DNA from: Blautia hydrogenotrophica DSM 10507
Lineage (GTDB): Bacteria > Bacillota > Clostridia > Lachnospirales > Lachnospiraceae
Assembly: GCF_034356035.1 (NCBI RefSeq)
Contig: NZ_CP136423.1
Coordinates: 1,178,001 to 1,242,000, forward strand
Length of the DNA: 64,000 nt
Reading direction: 5' to 3'
A model generated the notes under the pieces. The model saw only the letters and a program-made list of their open reading frames with translations. It made no database searches and was not told where the DNA came from. Shown here one piece after another: positions 1 through 11,284 of this stretch. The translations under genes were made by a program, and so were the position numbers. Each line of letters begins with the position of its first letter. The stretch's first letter is position 1.

Positions 1-51
1 GTGAAAAAAGAAGTTTGTTTTGTGGTGGAAGAACAGAAGGAAGAAGAATGA
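1..51 (+). CDS. C-terminal tail of an upstream gene (partial)
   Basis: Frame 1 is open from the window edge to a TGA at 49-51 and encodes a 16-residue acidic tail ending in EEQKEEE. The stop overlaps the acylphosphatase start codon (ATGA at 48-51), which suggests translational coupling. The tail is too short to identify. A clpC-like gene upstream of radA would fit common Firmicute gene order, but that is only inference. Confidence 0.45.
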   Translation: MKKEVCFVVEEQKEEE

Positions 52-326
52 GACAGAAAATACGCAAGCATCTTATTTTCAAAGGAAGAGTCCAAGGAGT
101 CGGCTTTCGATTTGTAGCTAGACATTCTGCTGAGGCCATCGGACTTACTGGCTGGGTGAGAAATTGCTGGGACGGCAGTGTTGAGGCAGAGGTTCAAGGG
201 ACCTCGGAAGAAATAGGGCTGTTTTTGAAAAAGATATATGAGGCACGTTATATCCAGATTGAGGACTTAGAGGCAAAGCAGCTGCCCTTGAAAGAGGAAC
301 GAGGTTTTCAAGTACTTCACGGGTAA
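48..326 (+). CDS. acyP: Acylphosphatase
   Basis: This 92-residue protein has the usual acylphosphatase length and should hydrolyse small acyl phosphates in the cytoplasm. The family signature GRVQGVGFRF includes the phosphate-binding Arg21, and GWVRNCWDGSVE includes the catalytic Asn39. I chose the ATG at 48 over an in-frame ATG at 15 because the purine-rich site GAAGGAAGAAG sits just upstream and because the family normally starts within about ten residues of the first beta strand. The start overlaps the stop of the preceding gene by ATGA. A palindromic intergenic element begins directly at the stop codon. Confidence 0.93.
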   Translation: MRQKIRKHLIFKGRVQGVGFRFVARHSAEAIGLTGWVRNCWDGSVEAEVQGTSEEIGLFLKKIYEARYIQIEDLEAKQLPLKEERGFQVLHG

Positions 327-465
327 CAGTTCAGCCTGACACTGTCCCGCGAGGCGTCACGCTGCATTTGCAGTGGGATCCCGAGGACAGCAGGCGCCAG
401 ACTGAGAGAATCGCAGTCTGTGTGCATACATTTGTGACAGTGAAGCCAAAAGGCTGAACGGTTAT
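323..465. repeat. MITE-like palindromic element, copy 1
   Basis: The left end GTAACAGTTCAGCC (323-336), followed by GACACTGTC, is mirrored on the right by GACAGTG (436-442) and AGGCTGAACGGTTA (451-464), giving a terminal inverted repeat of about 24 bp with a few mismatches. The interior has a hairpin CAGACTG...CAGTCTG. There is no coding potential. The same end sequence recurs at 563 and 2566, so this looks like a dispersed non-autonomous element. Bases 466-560 hold only AT-rich sequence with a near-palindrome around 502-524. Confidence 0.55.
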
Positions 466-560
466 CTTCACAGTTGAATTATGCAGAGAAACTATGGAAA
501 AAGAGTAAGTTTTATTATATAATAAACTTAATAAACACCCGCGTTGAATGCGCAGAAAGT

Positions 561-645
561 TTGTAACGGTTCAGCCATGTAAGCTCAGATTCGCAGCTGC
601 CGTATATGCGCCGGAATTTTCGCTTATAGCTGAATAGTTATAAAA
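561..645. repeat. MITE-like palindromic element, copy 2
   Basis: The left end GTAACGGTTCAGCCATGTAA (from 563) is mirrored by CTTATAGCTGAATAGTTATA on the right (about 623-642). Only the termini match copy 1 at 323-465, plus an internal stretch GATTCGCAGCTGC shared with the partial copy after radA. The element lies about 80 bp upstream of the next gene. Confidence 0.45.
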
Positions 646-722
646 GGTTCTCAAAAAGTCAAATGGACGCTTGAAGAGCCGGTGAAATCACATGAGATAG
701 AGTCTTAGGGAGGACAATAAAA

Positions 723-1136
723 ATGTCAGTAGTGAAGGAATTGATACGAACAGAGGAAAATGGAACCATCAGCTTTGGAAATTATGAGTTGAGTGTGAAA
801 TCCAAGGTTTCAGATTACGAGCACCGGGGAGATATGTATAAGGTGAAGACATTTTCTGAGATCACCAAGCTGGAGCGAAATGGAATGTTTGTATACGAAT
901 CGGTTCCGGGAACCACAGTTTTTGACTTGACACAGGAAAATGGAGGCATGCAGTTCGCTGTAGAGAGCAATGAAGATGCACAGATTACAGTGGAGCTGGA
1001 AGCAGATGCGGAATATGAGATTTACCTGGATGGAAAAAGCATTGGAAAGATGAAGACCAATCTGGGAGGAAAGCTTTCTTTCAGCATTGAATTGGAGAAT
1101 GCTCTGCAGGTGGCTGTGAAAATTGTAAAATTATAA
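723..1136 (+). CDS. Small acidic conserved protein, function unknown
   Basis: This 137-residue acidic protein starts with MSVVKELIR behind a good ribosome site (GGGAGGACAATAAAAATG). It has no signal peptide, membrane segment or cysteine. The pattern of alternating short strands (GNYELSVKSKV, AQITVELEADAEYEIYLDG, GGKLSFSIELE) suggests an all-beta fold. I recall similar proteins as conserved in Lachnospiraceae, sometimes carrying an 'endosialidase' label that nothing in this sequence supports. It is followed directly by a terminator, so it is probably a single-gene transcript. Confidence 0.8.
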   Translation: MSVVKELIRTEENGTISFGNYELSVKSKVSDYEHRGDMYKVKTFSEITKLERNGMFVYESVPGTTVFDLTQENGGMQFAVESNEDAQITVELEADAEYEIYLDGKSIGKMKTNLGGKLSFSIELENALQVAVKIVKL

Positions 1137-1147
1137 AAATCATAGAG

Positions 1148-1178
1148 AAAGAGGCTGCCAATAATTGCAGCCTCTTTT
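1148..1178 (+). terminator. Rho-independent terminator
   Basis: The stem AAAGAGGCTGC (1148-1158) pairs with GCAGCCTCTTT (1167-1177) around a short AT loop and ends in a T run. It lies between the small acidic protein and radA, only about 17 bp before the radA start, so radA may depend on readthrough or on a promoter inside the upstream region. Confidence 0.88.
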
Positions 1179-1194
1179 GTAGTGGGAGAAAAAG

Positions 1195-2568
1195 ATGGCT
1201 AAAACAAGAAAAACCGTATATTTTTGCCAGAATTGTGGCTATGAATCAGCGAAATGGATGGGACAGTGTCCAGGCTGCAATGAATGGAATACTTTTGTGG
1301 AGGAGACAGTTTCACCGTTGTCGGCGGGAAAGAATGGAAAGAGGAGTCAAGGCTTGGCGAAGCCCAAGGGACTTAGTGAGATAGATTTGTCAGAGGACGA
1401 AAGAAAGAGTAGCGGCATGGGAGAGCTAGACCGCGTTTTGGGAGGCGGAATTGTCCAGGGGTCTTTGGTCTTGGTTGGAGGAGACCCTGGAATAGGAAAA
1501 TCCACTCTGTTGTTACAGATGTGCCGTAATCTGGCGGGAAAGGAGACAGAAGTACTATATATCTCGGGAGAGGAATCTTTAAGACAGATCAAAATGCGTG
1601 CAATGAGGATTGGAACTTTTACAGATTCCCTAAAATTATTGTGTGAAACAAATCTAACCGTAATCCGTGAACTGATCGAGAAGAAAACACCTAAAGTGGC
1701 GATTATAGATTCTATTCAGACAATGTATGATGAGGATATTTCCTCGGCGCCAGGGAGTGTGTCACAGGTCCGAGAGTCCACGAGCGTGTTGATGCAGCTG
1801 GCAAAGGGGCTAGGTGTGACAATCTTTATCGTGGGCCATGTGACAAAAGAAGGAAATGTAGCAGGTCCAAGAGTTCTGGAACACATGGTAGATACTGTGC
1901 TCTATTTTGAAGGAGACCGCCATGCATCTTACCGGATTCTGCGTGCAGTGAAGAATCGTTTTGGTTCTACCAATGAAATTGGAGTGTTCGAGATGAGAAA
2001 TGAAGGGTTGGGAGAGGTGAAAAATCCATCTCAGTTTTTGCTGGATGGGAAACCGCAAGGAGCTTCTGGCTCTGTGGTCGCGTGTTCTATGGAAGGAACT
2101 AGGCCGATTTTGATCGAGGTTCAGGCACTGGTATGTCAAAGTAATTTTGGAATTCCCAGGAGAACGGCGGCAGGAACCGATTTTAACAGGGTCAATCTAT
2201 TGATGGCAGTGCTGGAAAAACGGGCGGGGTTGCATCTTTCCACTTGTGACGCCTATGTAAATATCGCTGGAGGCATTAAGATGAATGAGCCTGCAATCGA
2301 CCTGGGAATTTGTCTTGCCATCGCATCTAGTAGTCGTGATGTAGTGGTGGATGACAGGCTTCTGGCATTTGGAGAGGTTGGACTGAGTGGAGAAGTCCGT
2401 GCAGTGAGCATGGCAGAGCAAAGGGTGGCTGAGGCGAAAAAACTGGGATTTGATAGGGTGATTCTGCCTAAAGTGTGTCAAAAGTCGGTGGAAAAAATCC
2501 AGGGGATTCAGAAGCTCTACGTGGAAACTGTGAGAGAGGCAATACAGTGTGTGTGCGAAAAAGTGTAA
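1195..2568 (+). CDS. radA: DNA repair protein RadA
   Basis: This 457-residue protein matches full-length RadA/Sms, a RecA-like ATPase that drives branch migration in recombination intermediates. It has an N-terminal C4 zinc finger (C11, C14, C25, C28), a Walker A GGDPGIGKST near residues 95-104, the RadA-specific KNRFG motif, and a C-terminal Lon-like domain (from about residue 290, ending in the ALQ-type VREAIQCV helix). A modest AGTGGGAGAAAA site precedes the ATG. No frame damage is visible. Confidence 0.97.
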   Translation: MAKTRKTVYFCQNCGYESAKWMGQCPGCNEWNTFVEETVSPLSAGKNGKRSQGLAKPKGLSEIDLSEDERKSSGMGELDRVLGGGIVQGSLVLVGGDPGIGKSTLLLQMCRNLAGKETEVLYISGEESLRQIKMRAMRIGTFTDSLKLLCETNLTVIRELIEKKTPKVAIIDSIQTMYDEDISSAPGSVSQVRESTSVLMQLAKGLGVTIFIVGHVTKEGNVAGPRVLEHMVDTVLYFEGDRHASYRILRAVKNRFGSTNEIGVFEMRNEGLGEVKNPSQFLLDGKPQGASGSVVACSMEGTRPILIEVQALVCQSNFGIPRRTAAGTDFNRVNLLMAVLEKRAGLHLSTCDAYVNIAGGIKMNEPAIDLGICLAIASSSRDVVVDDRLLAFGEVGLSGEVRAVSMAEQRVAEAKKLGFDRVILPKVCQKSVEKIQGIQKLYVETVREAIQCVCEKV

Positions 2569-2660
2569 CAGTTTTGCCATATAAGCTCGGATTCGCAGCT
2601 GCTTTTCTGCGTGATAAGTCCGGTAAGTGGGTACCGTACTTGCGCAGACAGGTCTGCGGT
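2566..2660. repeat. Partial MITE-like element with hairpin after radA
   Basis: GTAACAGTTTTGCCATATAA followed by GCTCGGATTCGCAGCTGC matches the left half of the element at 561-645 almost base for base. No matching right end is visible. A perfect hairpin CGCAGAC-AG-GTCTGCG lies at 2643-2658 and may contribute to radA termination, although no T run follows. Confidence 0.45.
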
Positions 2661-2728
2661 CTGTGTTAGGCGCGTGCTGTCAGTGTGTAGCGTCATTTGT
2701 CGAAAAGGAAAAACAAACGAAAAACAAC

Positions 2729-2757
2729 TTGACAGAGTCAAGAAGATGAGATAGAAT
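2729..2757 (+). promoter_or_regulatory. rRNA promoter P1
   Basis: The -35 TTGACA is at 2729-2734 and the -10 TAGAAT at 2752-2757, with a 17-bp spacer. It is followed by AAACAAGCTG, which resembles the start region of P3 and P4. It is the first of four tandem promoters ahead of the rRNA operon. Confidence 0.8.
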
Positions 2758-2854
2758 AAACAAGCTGTTTGTTACACATATAAAATTTCAACTATTCCAA
2801 AAAATAGATGAAATTAGAAAAATGATATTATTTCAGAAAAATATAAAAAACAGC

Positions 2855-2883
2855 TTGACAATCTCTGAAAGAGATGGTAATAT
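2855..2883 (+). promoter_or_regulatory. rRNA promoter P2
   Basis: A consensus TTGACA at 2855-2860 and TAATAT at 2878-2883 are separated by 17 bp. An A-rich tract upstream (2833-2850) could act as an UP element. Confidence 0.85.
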
Positions 2884-2947
2884 GACAAAGTTCTCAGAAA
2901 TGAGACAAAGCCATGTCGAAGAAATTCAAAAAAACTTGAAAAAGTTC

Positions 2948-2976
2948 TTGACAGGAGGGGAAAGACATGGTAGTAT
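2948..2976 (+). promoter_or_regulatory. rRNA promoter P3
   Basis: TTGACA at 2948-2953 and TAGTAT at 2971-2976 are separated by 17 bp and followed by AACAAAGCTGC. Confidence 0.83.
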
Positions 2977-3011
2977 AACAAAGCTGCTTCAAGCGAGGCG
3001 CCAGGAACTGA

Positions 3012-3070
3012 CAAAAAAGTTTAAAAAAGTTAAAAAAGTTCTTGACAAACAGAAAGCGGTTTGGTAAGAT
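3012..3070 (+). promoter_or_regulatory. rRNA promoter P4 with A-tract UP element
   Basis: TTGACA at 3042-3047 and TAAGAT at 3065-3070 are separated by 17 bp. Three phased AAAAAAGTT tracts occupy 3012-3040 directly upstream, a typical UP-element layout. This is the promoter nearest the 16S gene. Confidence 0.85.
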
Positions 3071-3115
3071 AATCAAGCTGACTCGCGAGAGGGAAGCAAA
3101 GAACCTTGATAACTG

Positions 3116-3130
3116 AACAGTAAAACACAT
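3116..3130 (+). other. 16S processing stem, 5' strand
   Basis: AACAGTAAAACACAT is an exact reverse complement of ATGTGTTTTACTGTT at 4794-4808. The two arms would close a stem around the 16S transcript, the usual RNase III-type processing site. Confidence 0.75.
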
Positions 3131-3230
3131 AGAACTCGAAAATTCTTTACATTCAAGAACGGTTTGAACGAACCAAAAGCAGTAATGAGGAATTAGGATA
3201 GCCAAGGGTTATCCTGAGACATCAAACACT

Positions 3231-4770
<1,540 letters not shown>

Positions 4771-4793
4771 AAAAGAGAAGGAGTAGAGGAGAC

Positions 4794-4808
4794 ATGTGTT
4801 TTACTGTT
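4794..4808 (+). other. 16S processing stem, 3' strand
   Basis: ATGTGTTTTACTGTT pairs perfectly with 3116-3130. The rest of the 16S-5S spacer (4765-4906) holds a hairpin near 4831-4857 (GTTCTTGCGCAC against GTGCGAAGAAC) and no tRNA. Confidence 0.75.
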
Positions 4809-4906
4809 GAGGTATTAAGGGAGGAGGAAGTTCTTGCGCACAGGGGTGCGAAGAACAGCTTTCGTACTAAGTTCGGTGCGGAGCGCCTCACTAAGTACTC
4901 AATGCT

Positions 4907-5023
4907 TCTGGCGGCGATGCGTTTGGGGGAGACACCCGTACCCATCCCGAACACGACGGTTAAGACCCAGACGGCCGAGGGTACTGCACTGGAGACGGTG
5001 TGGGAGAGTAGGTGGCTGCCAGA
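4907..5023 (+). rRNA. 5S ribosomal RNA, located between 16S and 23S
   Basis: Helix I strands TCTGGCGGC (4907-4915) and GCTGCCAGA (5015-5023) close a 117-nt molecule. Inside are the conserved ACCCGTACCCATCCCGAAC loop and the GTGGGAGAGTAGG 3' region. It lies downstream of 16S and upstream of 23S, which is not the standard 16S-23S-5S order. No second 5S follows 23S. Confidence 0.95.
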
Positions 5024-5360
5024 TTAAAAGAAAATAACAGTGGAAAGCTGTTGAGATAAAACGGCATGGTCGGAACCATGCAACCTACATCAGCAGGGAA
5101 ATGCTGTTCCAATAACTGGTTTTACCAGTGATGAAAGCAGAGAAGAGATTGTCTGTTTTCATGGCTGATAAAACATCAGTCAGGATTGTACCTTGAAAAT
5201 TGCATACATGAGAAATAAATCCTTGAAAAACGCCGTGTTGCCTGGTAGGGACGCATTCAATGGTGCACTTACTTAGGTAACGCGCAAGATAGGAAGACAT
5301 CGATGATAAGTTATCATCAAGAGGAAAGAAGGCCAAGCTGTTAACGCTATAACAGCAGAT
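5024..5360 (+). other. 5S-23S spacer with 23S processing stem
   Basis: This 337-bp stretch holds no tRNA and no gene. Bases 5191-5211 (CCTTGAAAATTGCATACATG plus A) pair with 8292-8312 after 23S at 19 of 21 positions, which would form the 23S processing stem. Several smaller hairpins are present (for example TGTTAACGCTATAACAGC near 5339-5356). Confidence 0.7.
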
Positions 5361-8243
<2,883 letters not shown>

Positions 8244-8267
8244 TAGCCAGGAGAGGAAGAGAAGGCT

Positions 8268-8280
8268 TCTGGCAGCCAGA
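8268..8280 (+). other. Possible collapsed 5S scar
   Basis: TCTGGC-A-GCCAGA is a palindrome made of exactly the outer helix I strands of the 5S gene at 4907-5023, with the body missing. It sits about 25 bp after 23S, where the canonical 5S would start. It could be a deletion remnant of a second 5S or a coincidental hairpin. Confidence 0.4.
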
Positions 8281-8291
8281 TTTCCAAGGAA

Positions 8292-8312
8292 TCATGTATG
8301 CAGTTTTGAAGG
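8292..8312 (+). other. 23S processing stem, 3' strand
   Basis: TCATGTATGCAGTTTTGAAG plus G matches the reverse complement of 5191-5211 at 19 of 21 positions, with one G-U wobble and one mismatch. Confidence 0.7.
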
Positions 8313-8329
8313 TGCAATGCCTTTTAGAT

Positions 8330-8357
8330 AAGTGACTGTATGGTCACTTTATTTTTT
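8330..8357 (+). terminator. rRNA operon terminator
   Basis: AAGTGAC (8330-8336) pairs with GTCACTT (8343-8349) and is followed by TATTTTTT. It closes the rRNA unit, upstream of the tRNA gene. Confidence 0.82.
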
Positions 8358-8422
8358 AAGATGCAGTCGATTTGGATTGACAAATGGAATGCAGTGTGGT
8401 ATAAATAATATGTTGCATCTAT

Positions 8423-8493
8423 AGGGGATTGGTCAAATGGTATGACAGGAGTCTCCAAAACTCTTAGCGGGAGTTCGATTCTCTCATCCCCTG
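8423..8493 (+). tRNA. tRNA-Trp (CCA)
   Basis: The cloverleaf reads AGGGGAT acceptor, GTC/GAC D stem, anticodon stem GGAGT/ACTCT with loop CTCCAAA (anticodon CCA), and GGGAG-TTCGATT-CTCTC T arm, closing with ATCCCCT. The discriminator is G, as in bacterial tRNA-Trp. The 3' CCA is not encoded. It follows the rRNA terminator, so it may have its own promoter in the AT-rich 8360-8422 stretch. Confidence 0.95.
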
Positions 8494-8672
8494 TTATTTA
8501 AAAGCCTGGAAAACCGCGTAAAATCAACGTTTTTTAGGTTTTTATTTTTTGGAAAAAGGCAAAAGGTATCAGAACACATATTCGATAAAATTATATACGA
8601 GGAGGAAATCCTGAACATATGACATCGCAAAGGAATTTTGCGGTGATTTTTTGCATTATAGGAGGATTTTCT

Positions 8673-8950
8673 ATGGTTGAACGATATACGAGATATTTTA
8701 CAGTAAACGATGTGATGAAAGAGTTTCTAATTTATGGAGCAGAATTGACAAGAATGGGGTATCAAATACTTCCAGCGGTGCAAACCGTACGATCTAACAC
8801 CGTAGATTTTTCCGAAAGTTTATCGAGATAATTGAAGGGACATAAACGATTGAATATGAATTTCTTTGTGGACGATGAAAAATTTGAACGTTTGTATTCA
8901 GCACCAGATAGATATGTAGAACATCTTAAATGTTTTGAATCAATTTGTGG
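8673..8950 (+). pseudogene. DUF4417-like protein, stop-interrupted and truncated
   Basis: A good ribosome site (AGGAGGATTTTCT) precedes ATG 8673. The frame reads to a TAA at 8829-8831, then continues in the same frame with KGHKRLNMNFFVDDEKFERL and PDRYVEHLKCFES. That pattern resembles the core of DUF4417 proteins as I remember them (a [HN]FF.DD..FER.......Y...L segment). Homology stops at about 8950, where sequence belonging to a reversed transposase fragment begins. The gene is therefore broken twice, by a nonsense codon and by a truncating junction. The family assignment is from memory; the broken frame is seen directly. Confidence 0.5.
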
Positions 8951-9136
8951 ATATCCAAGGTGCTCATCCATTTCTGCTTCCATCATTTCTTTGATGGTTC
9001 CACCCAGAAGATCCTTCAGAGCATCCCGAATATCTTCGGCTGTCTGAATATCGTATTCTTCCAGGAGTTGATGGATAATGTTACGTTTTCCTTCTGTCAT
9101 TTGTACCCGATGTATAGGTTTCTTTTGTTTTGCCAT
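8951..9136 (-). pseudogene. IS256-family transposase, N-terminal stub
   Basis: The first 62 residues (starting MAKQKKPIHRVQ, with ..DIRDALKDLLGG.. and ..MEAEMDEHLGY) match the N-terminal region of IS256/mutator-type transposases, which are about 400 residues long. After LGY the reading frame runs into unrelated DNA, so the DDE domain is absent and the stub cannot transpose. The ribosome site AGGAGGGCC and an upstream end resembling an IS256-type inverted repeat (9137 to about 9215, outer part GTGTGAAACTTTTTCTGTAA on the minus strand) remain. Confidence 0.8.
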
Positions 9137-9215
9137 AATAAAAGGCCCTCCTATGAATTAGATTTTATCATAGAAGAACCTCTCAGTTACATATTTACAG
9201 AAAAAGTTTCACACC
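9137..9215 (-). mobile_element. Remaining left end of the IS256-type element
   Basis: Upstream of the transposase stub, the minus-strand sequence GTGTGAAACTTTTTCTGTAA has the look of an IS256-family terminal repeat followed by the untranslated leader. The matching right end is not found in the window. Confidence 0.45.
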
Positions 9216-9221
9216 GCCTTT

Positions 9222-9536
9222 TTATGATATTTTTGAAATATATACAATAAACAAAAATATAGCTACAAGTCCCCATATAATTCCAGAAAATAGAGCAAGT
9301 TTTTCTTTTTGGTGAAGCCATTTATACATGTTCTGCCCGCAAAAAATGAAACAATATACGGAAAAAACATCTTGAATTGGTTGGTTATAAAAAGCTTTTA
9401 TACAGATTAAAACAAGACAAATAACAGCCCCTGCAATTGTTCCATAACCGCTTTCTAGAAATATCTCTAATCCCATTTCATCCATTTGATTGGTTTTTCG
9501 CCTTTGTACTTTTTTCAGAGCTTTTTCTTTATTCAT
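9222..9536 (-). CDS. Small two- or three-helix membrane protein (DUF6442-like)
   Basis: This is a 104-residue protein if started at the ATG at 9536, which has GGGAGGTATAGCG in front; an ATG 18 bases upstream is less well placed. A charged N-terminal helix (MNKEKALKKVQRRK) precedes hydrophobic segments at about residues 34-50, 60-70 and 84-100. I recall similar small proteins lying next to XRE regulators in Firmicutes, but no regulator is beside it here. Function is unknown. It sits in decayed accessory DNA, so it may itself be a remnant of a mobile region. Confidence 0.6.
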   Translation of the reverse strand: MNKEKALKKVQRRKTNQMDEMGLEIFLESGYGTIAGAVICLVLICIKAFYNQPIQDVFSVYCFIFCGQNMYKWLHQKEKLALFSGIIWGLVAIFLFIVYISKIS

Positions 9537-9622
9537 CGCTATACCTCCCATCATGATAATGGAGTAGTCAACAAGGACTACAAGTTAATAATTATAAAGT
9601 TTCATCCAGTGAATAATTACTT

Positions 9623-9760
9623 GAAGCACACAGCTCACTTTGCACGCTGAGCACAGCCGCCTGCCGCAGCTACCTCTCGTAAGTGCGCATCCTTAGCGGA
9701 GCGTTAATGAGGGCTTCCCACCGGAAAAACTTTTTACAATGTTCGCACACGAATAATAGG
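9623..9760 (-). repeat. Multi-hairpin repeat element, degraded copy
   Basis: On the minus strand this matches part of the ~190-bp element found at 19259, 23584 and 59643. The best-conserved piece is GCGCATCCTTAGCGGAGCGT (9687-9706, plus strand), shared with the copy at 23584. The terminal hairpins have drifted or been lost. The remainder of 9537-10193 holds only gene relics and a terminator. Confidence 0.6.
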
Positions 9761-9922
9761 ATTAAGACAATTCTACATTAATCATAACTGTATAGCAATT
9801 CTAATTTAAAAGAAAATGGGGAAGATTATGCAGTGGAAGATGTTTTCTACTATTATACGAGGAGATCAAGAGTAGCTTAATAGTCAGGGGAGAAGTAAAG
9901 CACGAGCCGGGAGTTTCCCAGG

Positions 9923-10024
9923 CTGGATCAAAGCCTGAACTATTTTGAGATAACAAATATCAGAGCGAATCATGATCTGATGCAATTGGTCTGCGGAGAG
10001 CTCTCAGAACCAGAAGGGAAATAG
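9923..10024 (+). other. Short relic of a coding sequence
   Basis: One frame reads 33 codons (LDQSLNYFEITNIRANHDL...) to a TAG at 10022-10024 and is followed at once by a terminator hairpin, which is how the 3' end of a real gene looks. No start codon with a ribosome site precedes it, so it may be the tail of a deleted gene. I do not recognise the family. Confidence 0.3.
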
Positions 10025-10044
10025 CTGAATACAGGAAAAGCGCG

Positions 10045-10068
10045 GGACAGTCGGAAGGCTGTCCTTTT
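10045..10068 (+). terminator. Rho-independent terminator
   Basis: GGACAG (10045-10050) and CTGTCC (10059-10064) form the stem, followed by TTTT. Confidence 0.65.
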
Positions 10069-10193
10069 AAATTACCCGGATTGAGGAGTATTTTTATGCT
10101 GCTTATAAAATCAGGCCAAACAGTAAAGATAAGAGTAAAAAGCCAGAATTATGATGTGTCAATAAAAGTCCACTTTTTATAAAATCAGTCACA

Positions 10194-10221
10194 TTGTTTT
10201 GACTTGAAATAAAAGTATAAT
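10194..10221 (+). promoter_or_regulatory. Putative promoter of the sugar operon
   Basis: TATAAT at 10216-10221 is a perfect -10. A weak -35 TTGTTT at 10194-10199 lies 16 bp upstream; TTGACT at 10199-10204 is too close. A weak -35 would fit control by an activator such as the YesN-like regulator encoded at 21970-23559. Confidence 0.55.
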
Positions 10222-10273
10222 AAAATTAAATTCAAGCTTGAACAAAAATATGAAAATAAAGGAGAAAAGAAGA

Positions 10274-11266
10274 ATGAAAAAAAGAATAGTATCGTGTTTA
10301 TTGATTGCGGTTATGGCGATTTCCATGTGTGCATGCAGCACAGAAAGCAAGTTGGTTGAGAATGAAAAGGCAGAGACAAAAAAAGATGATGACCAGGTGA
10401 AGGTAGGAATTTTGCTGAATCAGGCGTCTACTCAGGTAATCAGTGATATGGGTAATGCAATGCTAGACAAAGCGGATGAGTTAGGAATAGATGCAACTTT
10501 GATGTACTATGAAATGGACGTACAGGAAATGATTACCGGGATAGAAAATTATATGGCCAGTGATGTGGATGCATTGATCGTACATCCTATGAATGCGAAT
10601 GATGGAGCTGAGGCAATGCAGAAAGCTTATGATGCTGGAATTCAGGTACTGGTTTTTGATACGGAACCAAACTGTGACTATTCCAACTGCTTCATGGCGT
10701 CGAATGAAGAATTGGGATATAAGATTGGAGAACAGGCTGCAAACTGGGCAAAAGAGAATCTGGTCAGCAAAGGAATGACACCGGTTATTGGACTGGTAAA
10801 TGAACCTTCCTCAGAATTCTTGACAGAACGGGAGACAGGAATCCGCAATGCCTTAGAAGAGCTTCTGCCGGAAGGTGAGATTGTCATAACTGGCGCTGGT
10901 ACCACTGCTTTGGCAGGGCAGGAGGCAGGCGAAAATTTCTTGCAGGCATATCCAGACATGAATATGGTAGTCTCTATTAACGATGATACGATGCATGGAG
11001 TGTATGAAGCTTTTGCACAGGCAGGACTTACGACTTCTGAAAACATCGGCTTATTTTCCTGTGATGGAACCCAAAAGTCAAAAGAATACGTAGCAGAGGG
11101 TGGTATTTTTAAATGTGTTGTAGATTTAGAGTTAAATAAGGTCGGAGAGAACATGGTTGAGTGTGCGCAGAAAGATGTTCTTGGAGAAGACTCTGATTAT
11201 GAGAAAATCAATTATTTTCCAATGAATCCAGTGACGATCGAAAATGTGGAGGAAGTGCTGAAGTAA
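10274..11266 (+). CDS. Sugar ABC transporter substrate-binding lipoprotein (RbsB-like)
   Basis: This 330-residue protein starts at ATG 10274 behind AAAGGAGAAAAG; the earlier ATG at 10238 has no ribosome site. A lipoprotein signal peptide ends at SMCAC, with Cys21 as the lipidated residue. The mature part has the periplasmic-binding-protein type I pattern (VKVGILLNQ..., DVDALIVHPMN, VVSINDD, GLFSCDG). It captures the substrate outside the membrane and passes it to the permease and ATPase encoded next. The ligand is not evident, but this subfamily binds pentoses, hexoses and related polyols. It is the first gene of a seven-gene operon. Confidence 0.9.
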   Translation: MKKRIVSCLLIAVMAISMCACSTESKLVENEKAETKKDDDQVKVGILLNQASTQVISDMGNAMLDKADELGIDATLMYYEMDVQEMITGIENYMASDVDALIVHPMNANDGAEAMQKAYDAGIQVLVFDTEPNCDYSNCFMASNEELGYKIGEQAANWAKENLVSKGMTPVIGLVNEPSSEFLTERETGIRNALEELLPEGEIVITGAGTTALAGQEAGENFLQAYPDMNMVVSINDDTMHGVYEAFAQAGLTTSENIGLFSCDGTQKSKEYVAEGGIFKCVVDLELNKVGENMVECAQKDVLGEDSDYEKINYFPMNPVTIENVEEVLK

Positions 11267-11284
11267 AGCAGAGAAGAGGGAACA

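Noticed and set aside
723..1136. Label as endosialidase
   Set aside because: I recall the label for similar proteins, but the 137-residue length and lack of catalytic motifs give no support.
1810..2580. Minus-strand open frames across radA
   Set aside because: They are shadows of the radA codons, with no ribosome sites and low-quality protein sequence.
8494..8560. Terminator directly after tRNA-Trp
   Set aside because: AAAACC...GGTTTT near 8510-8545 could pair, but the stem is short and interrupted, so I do not call it.
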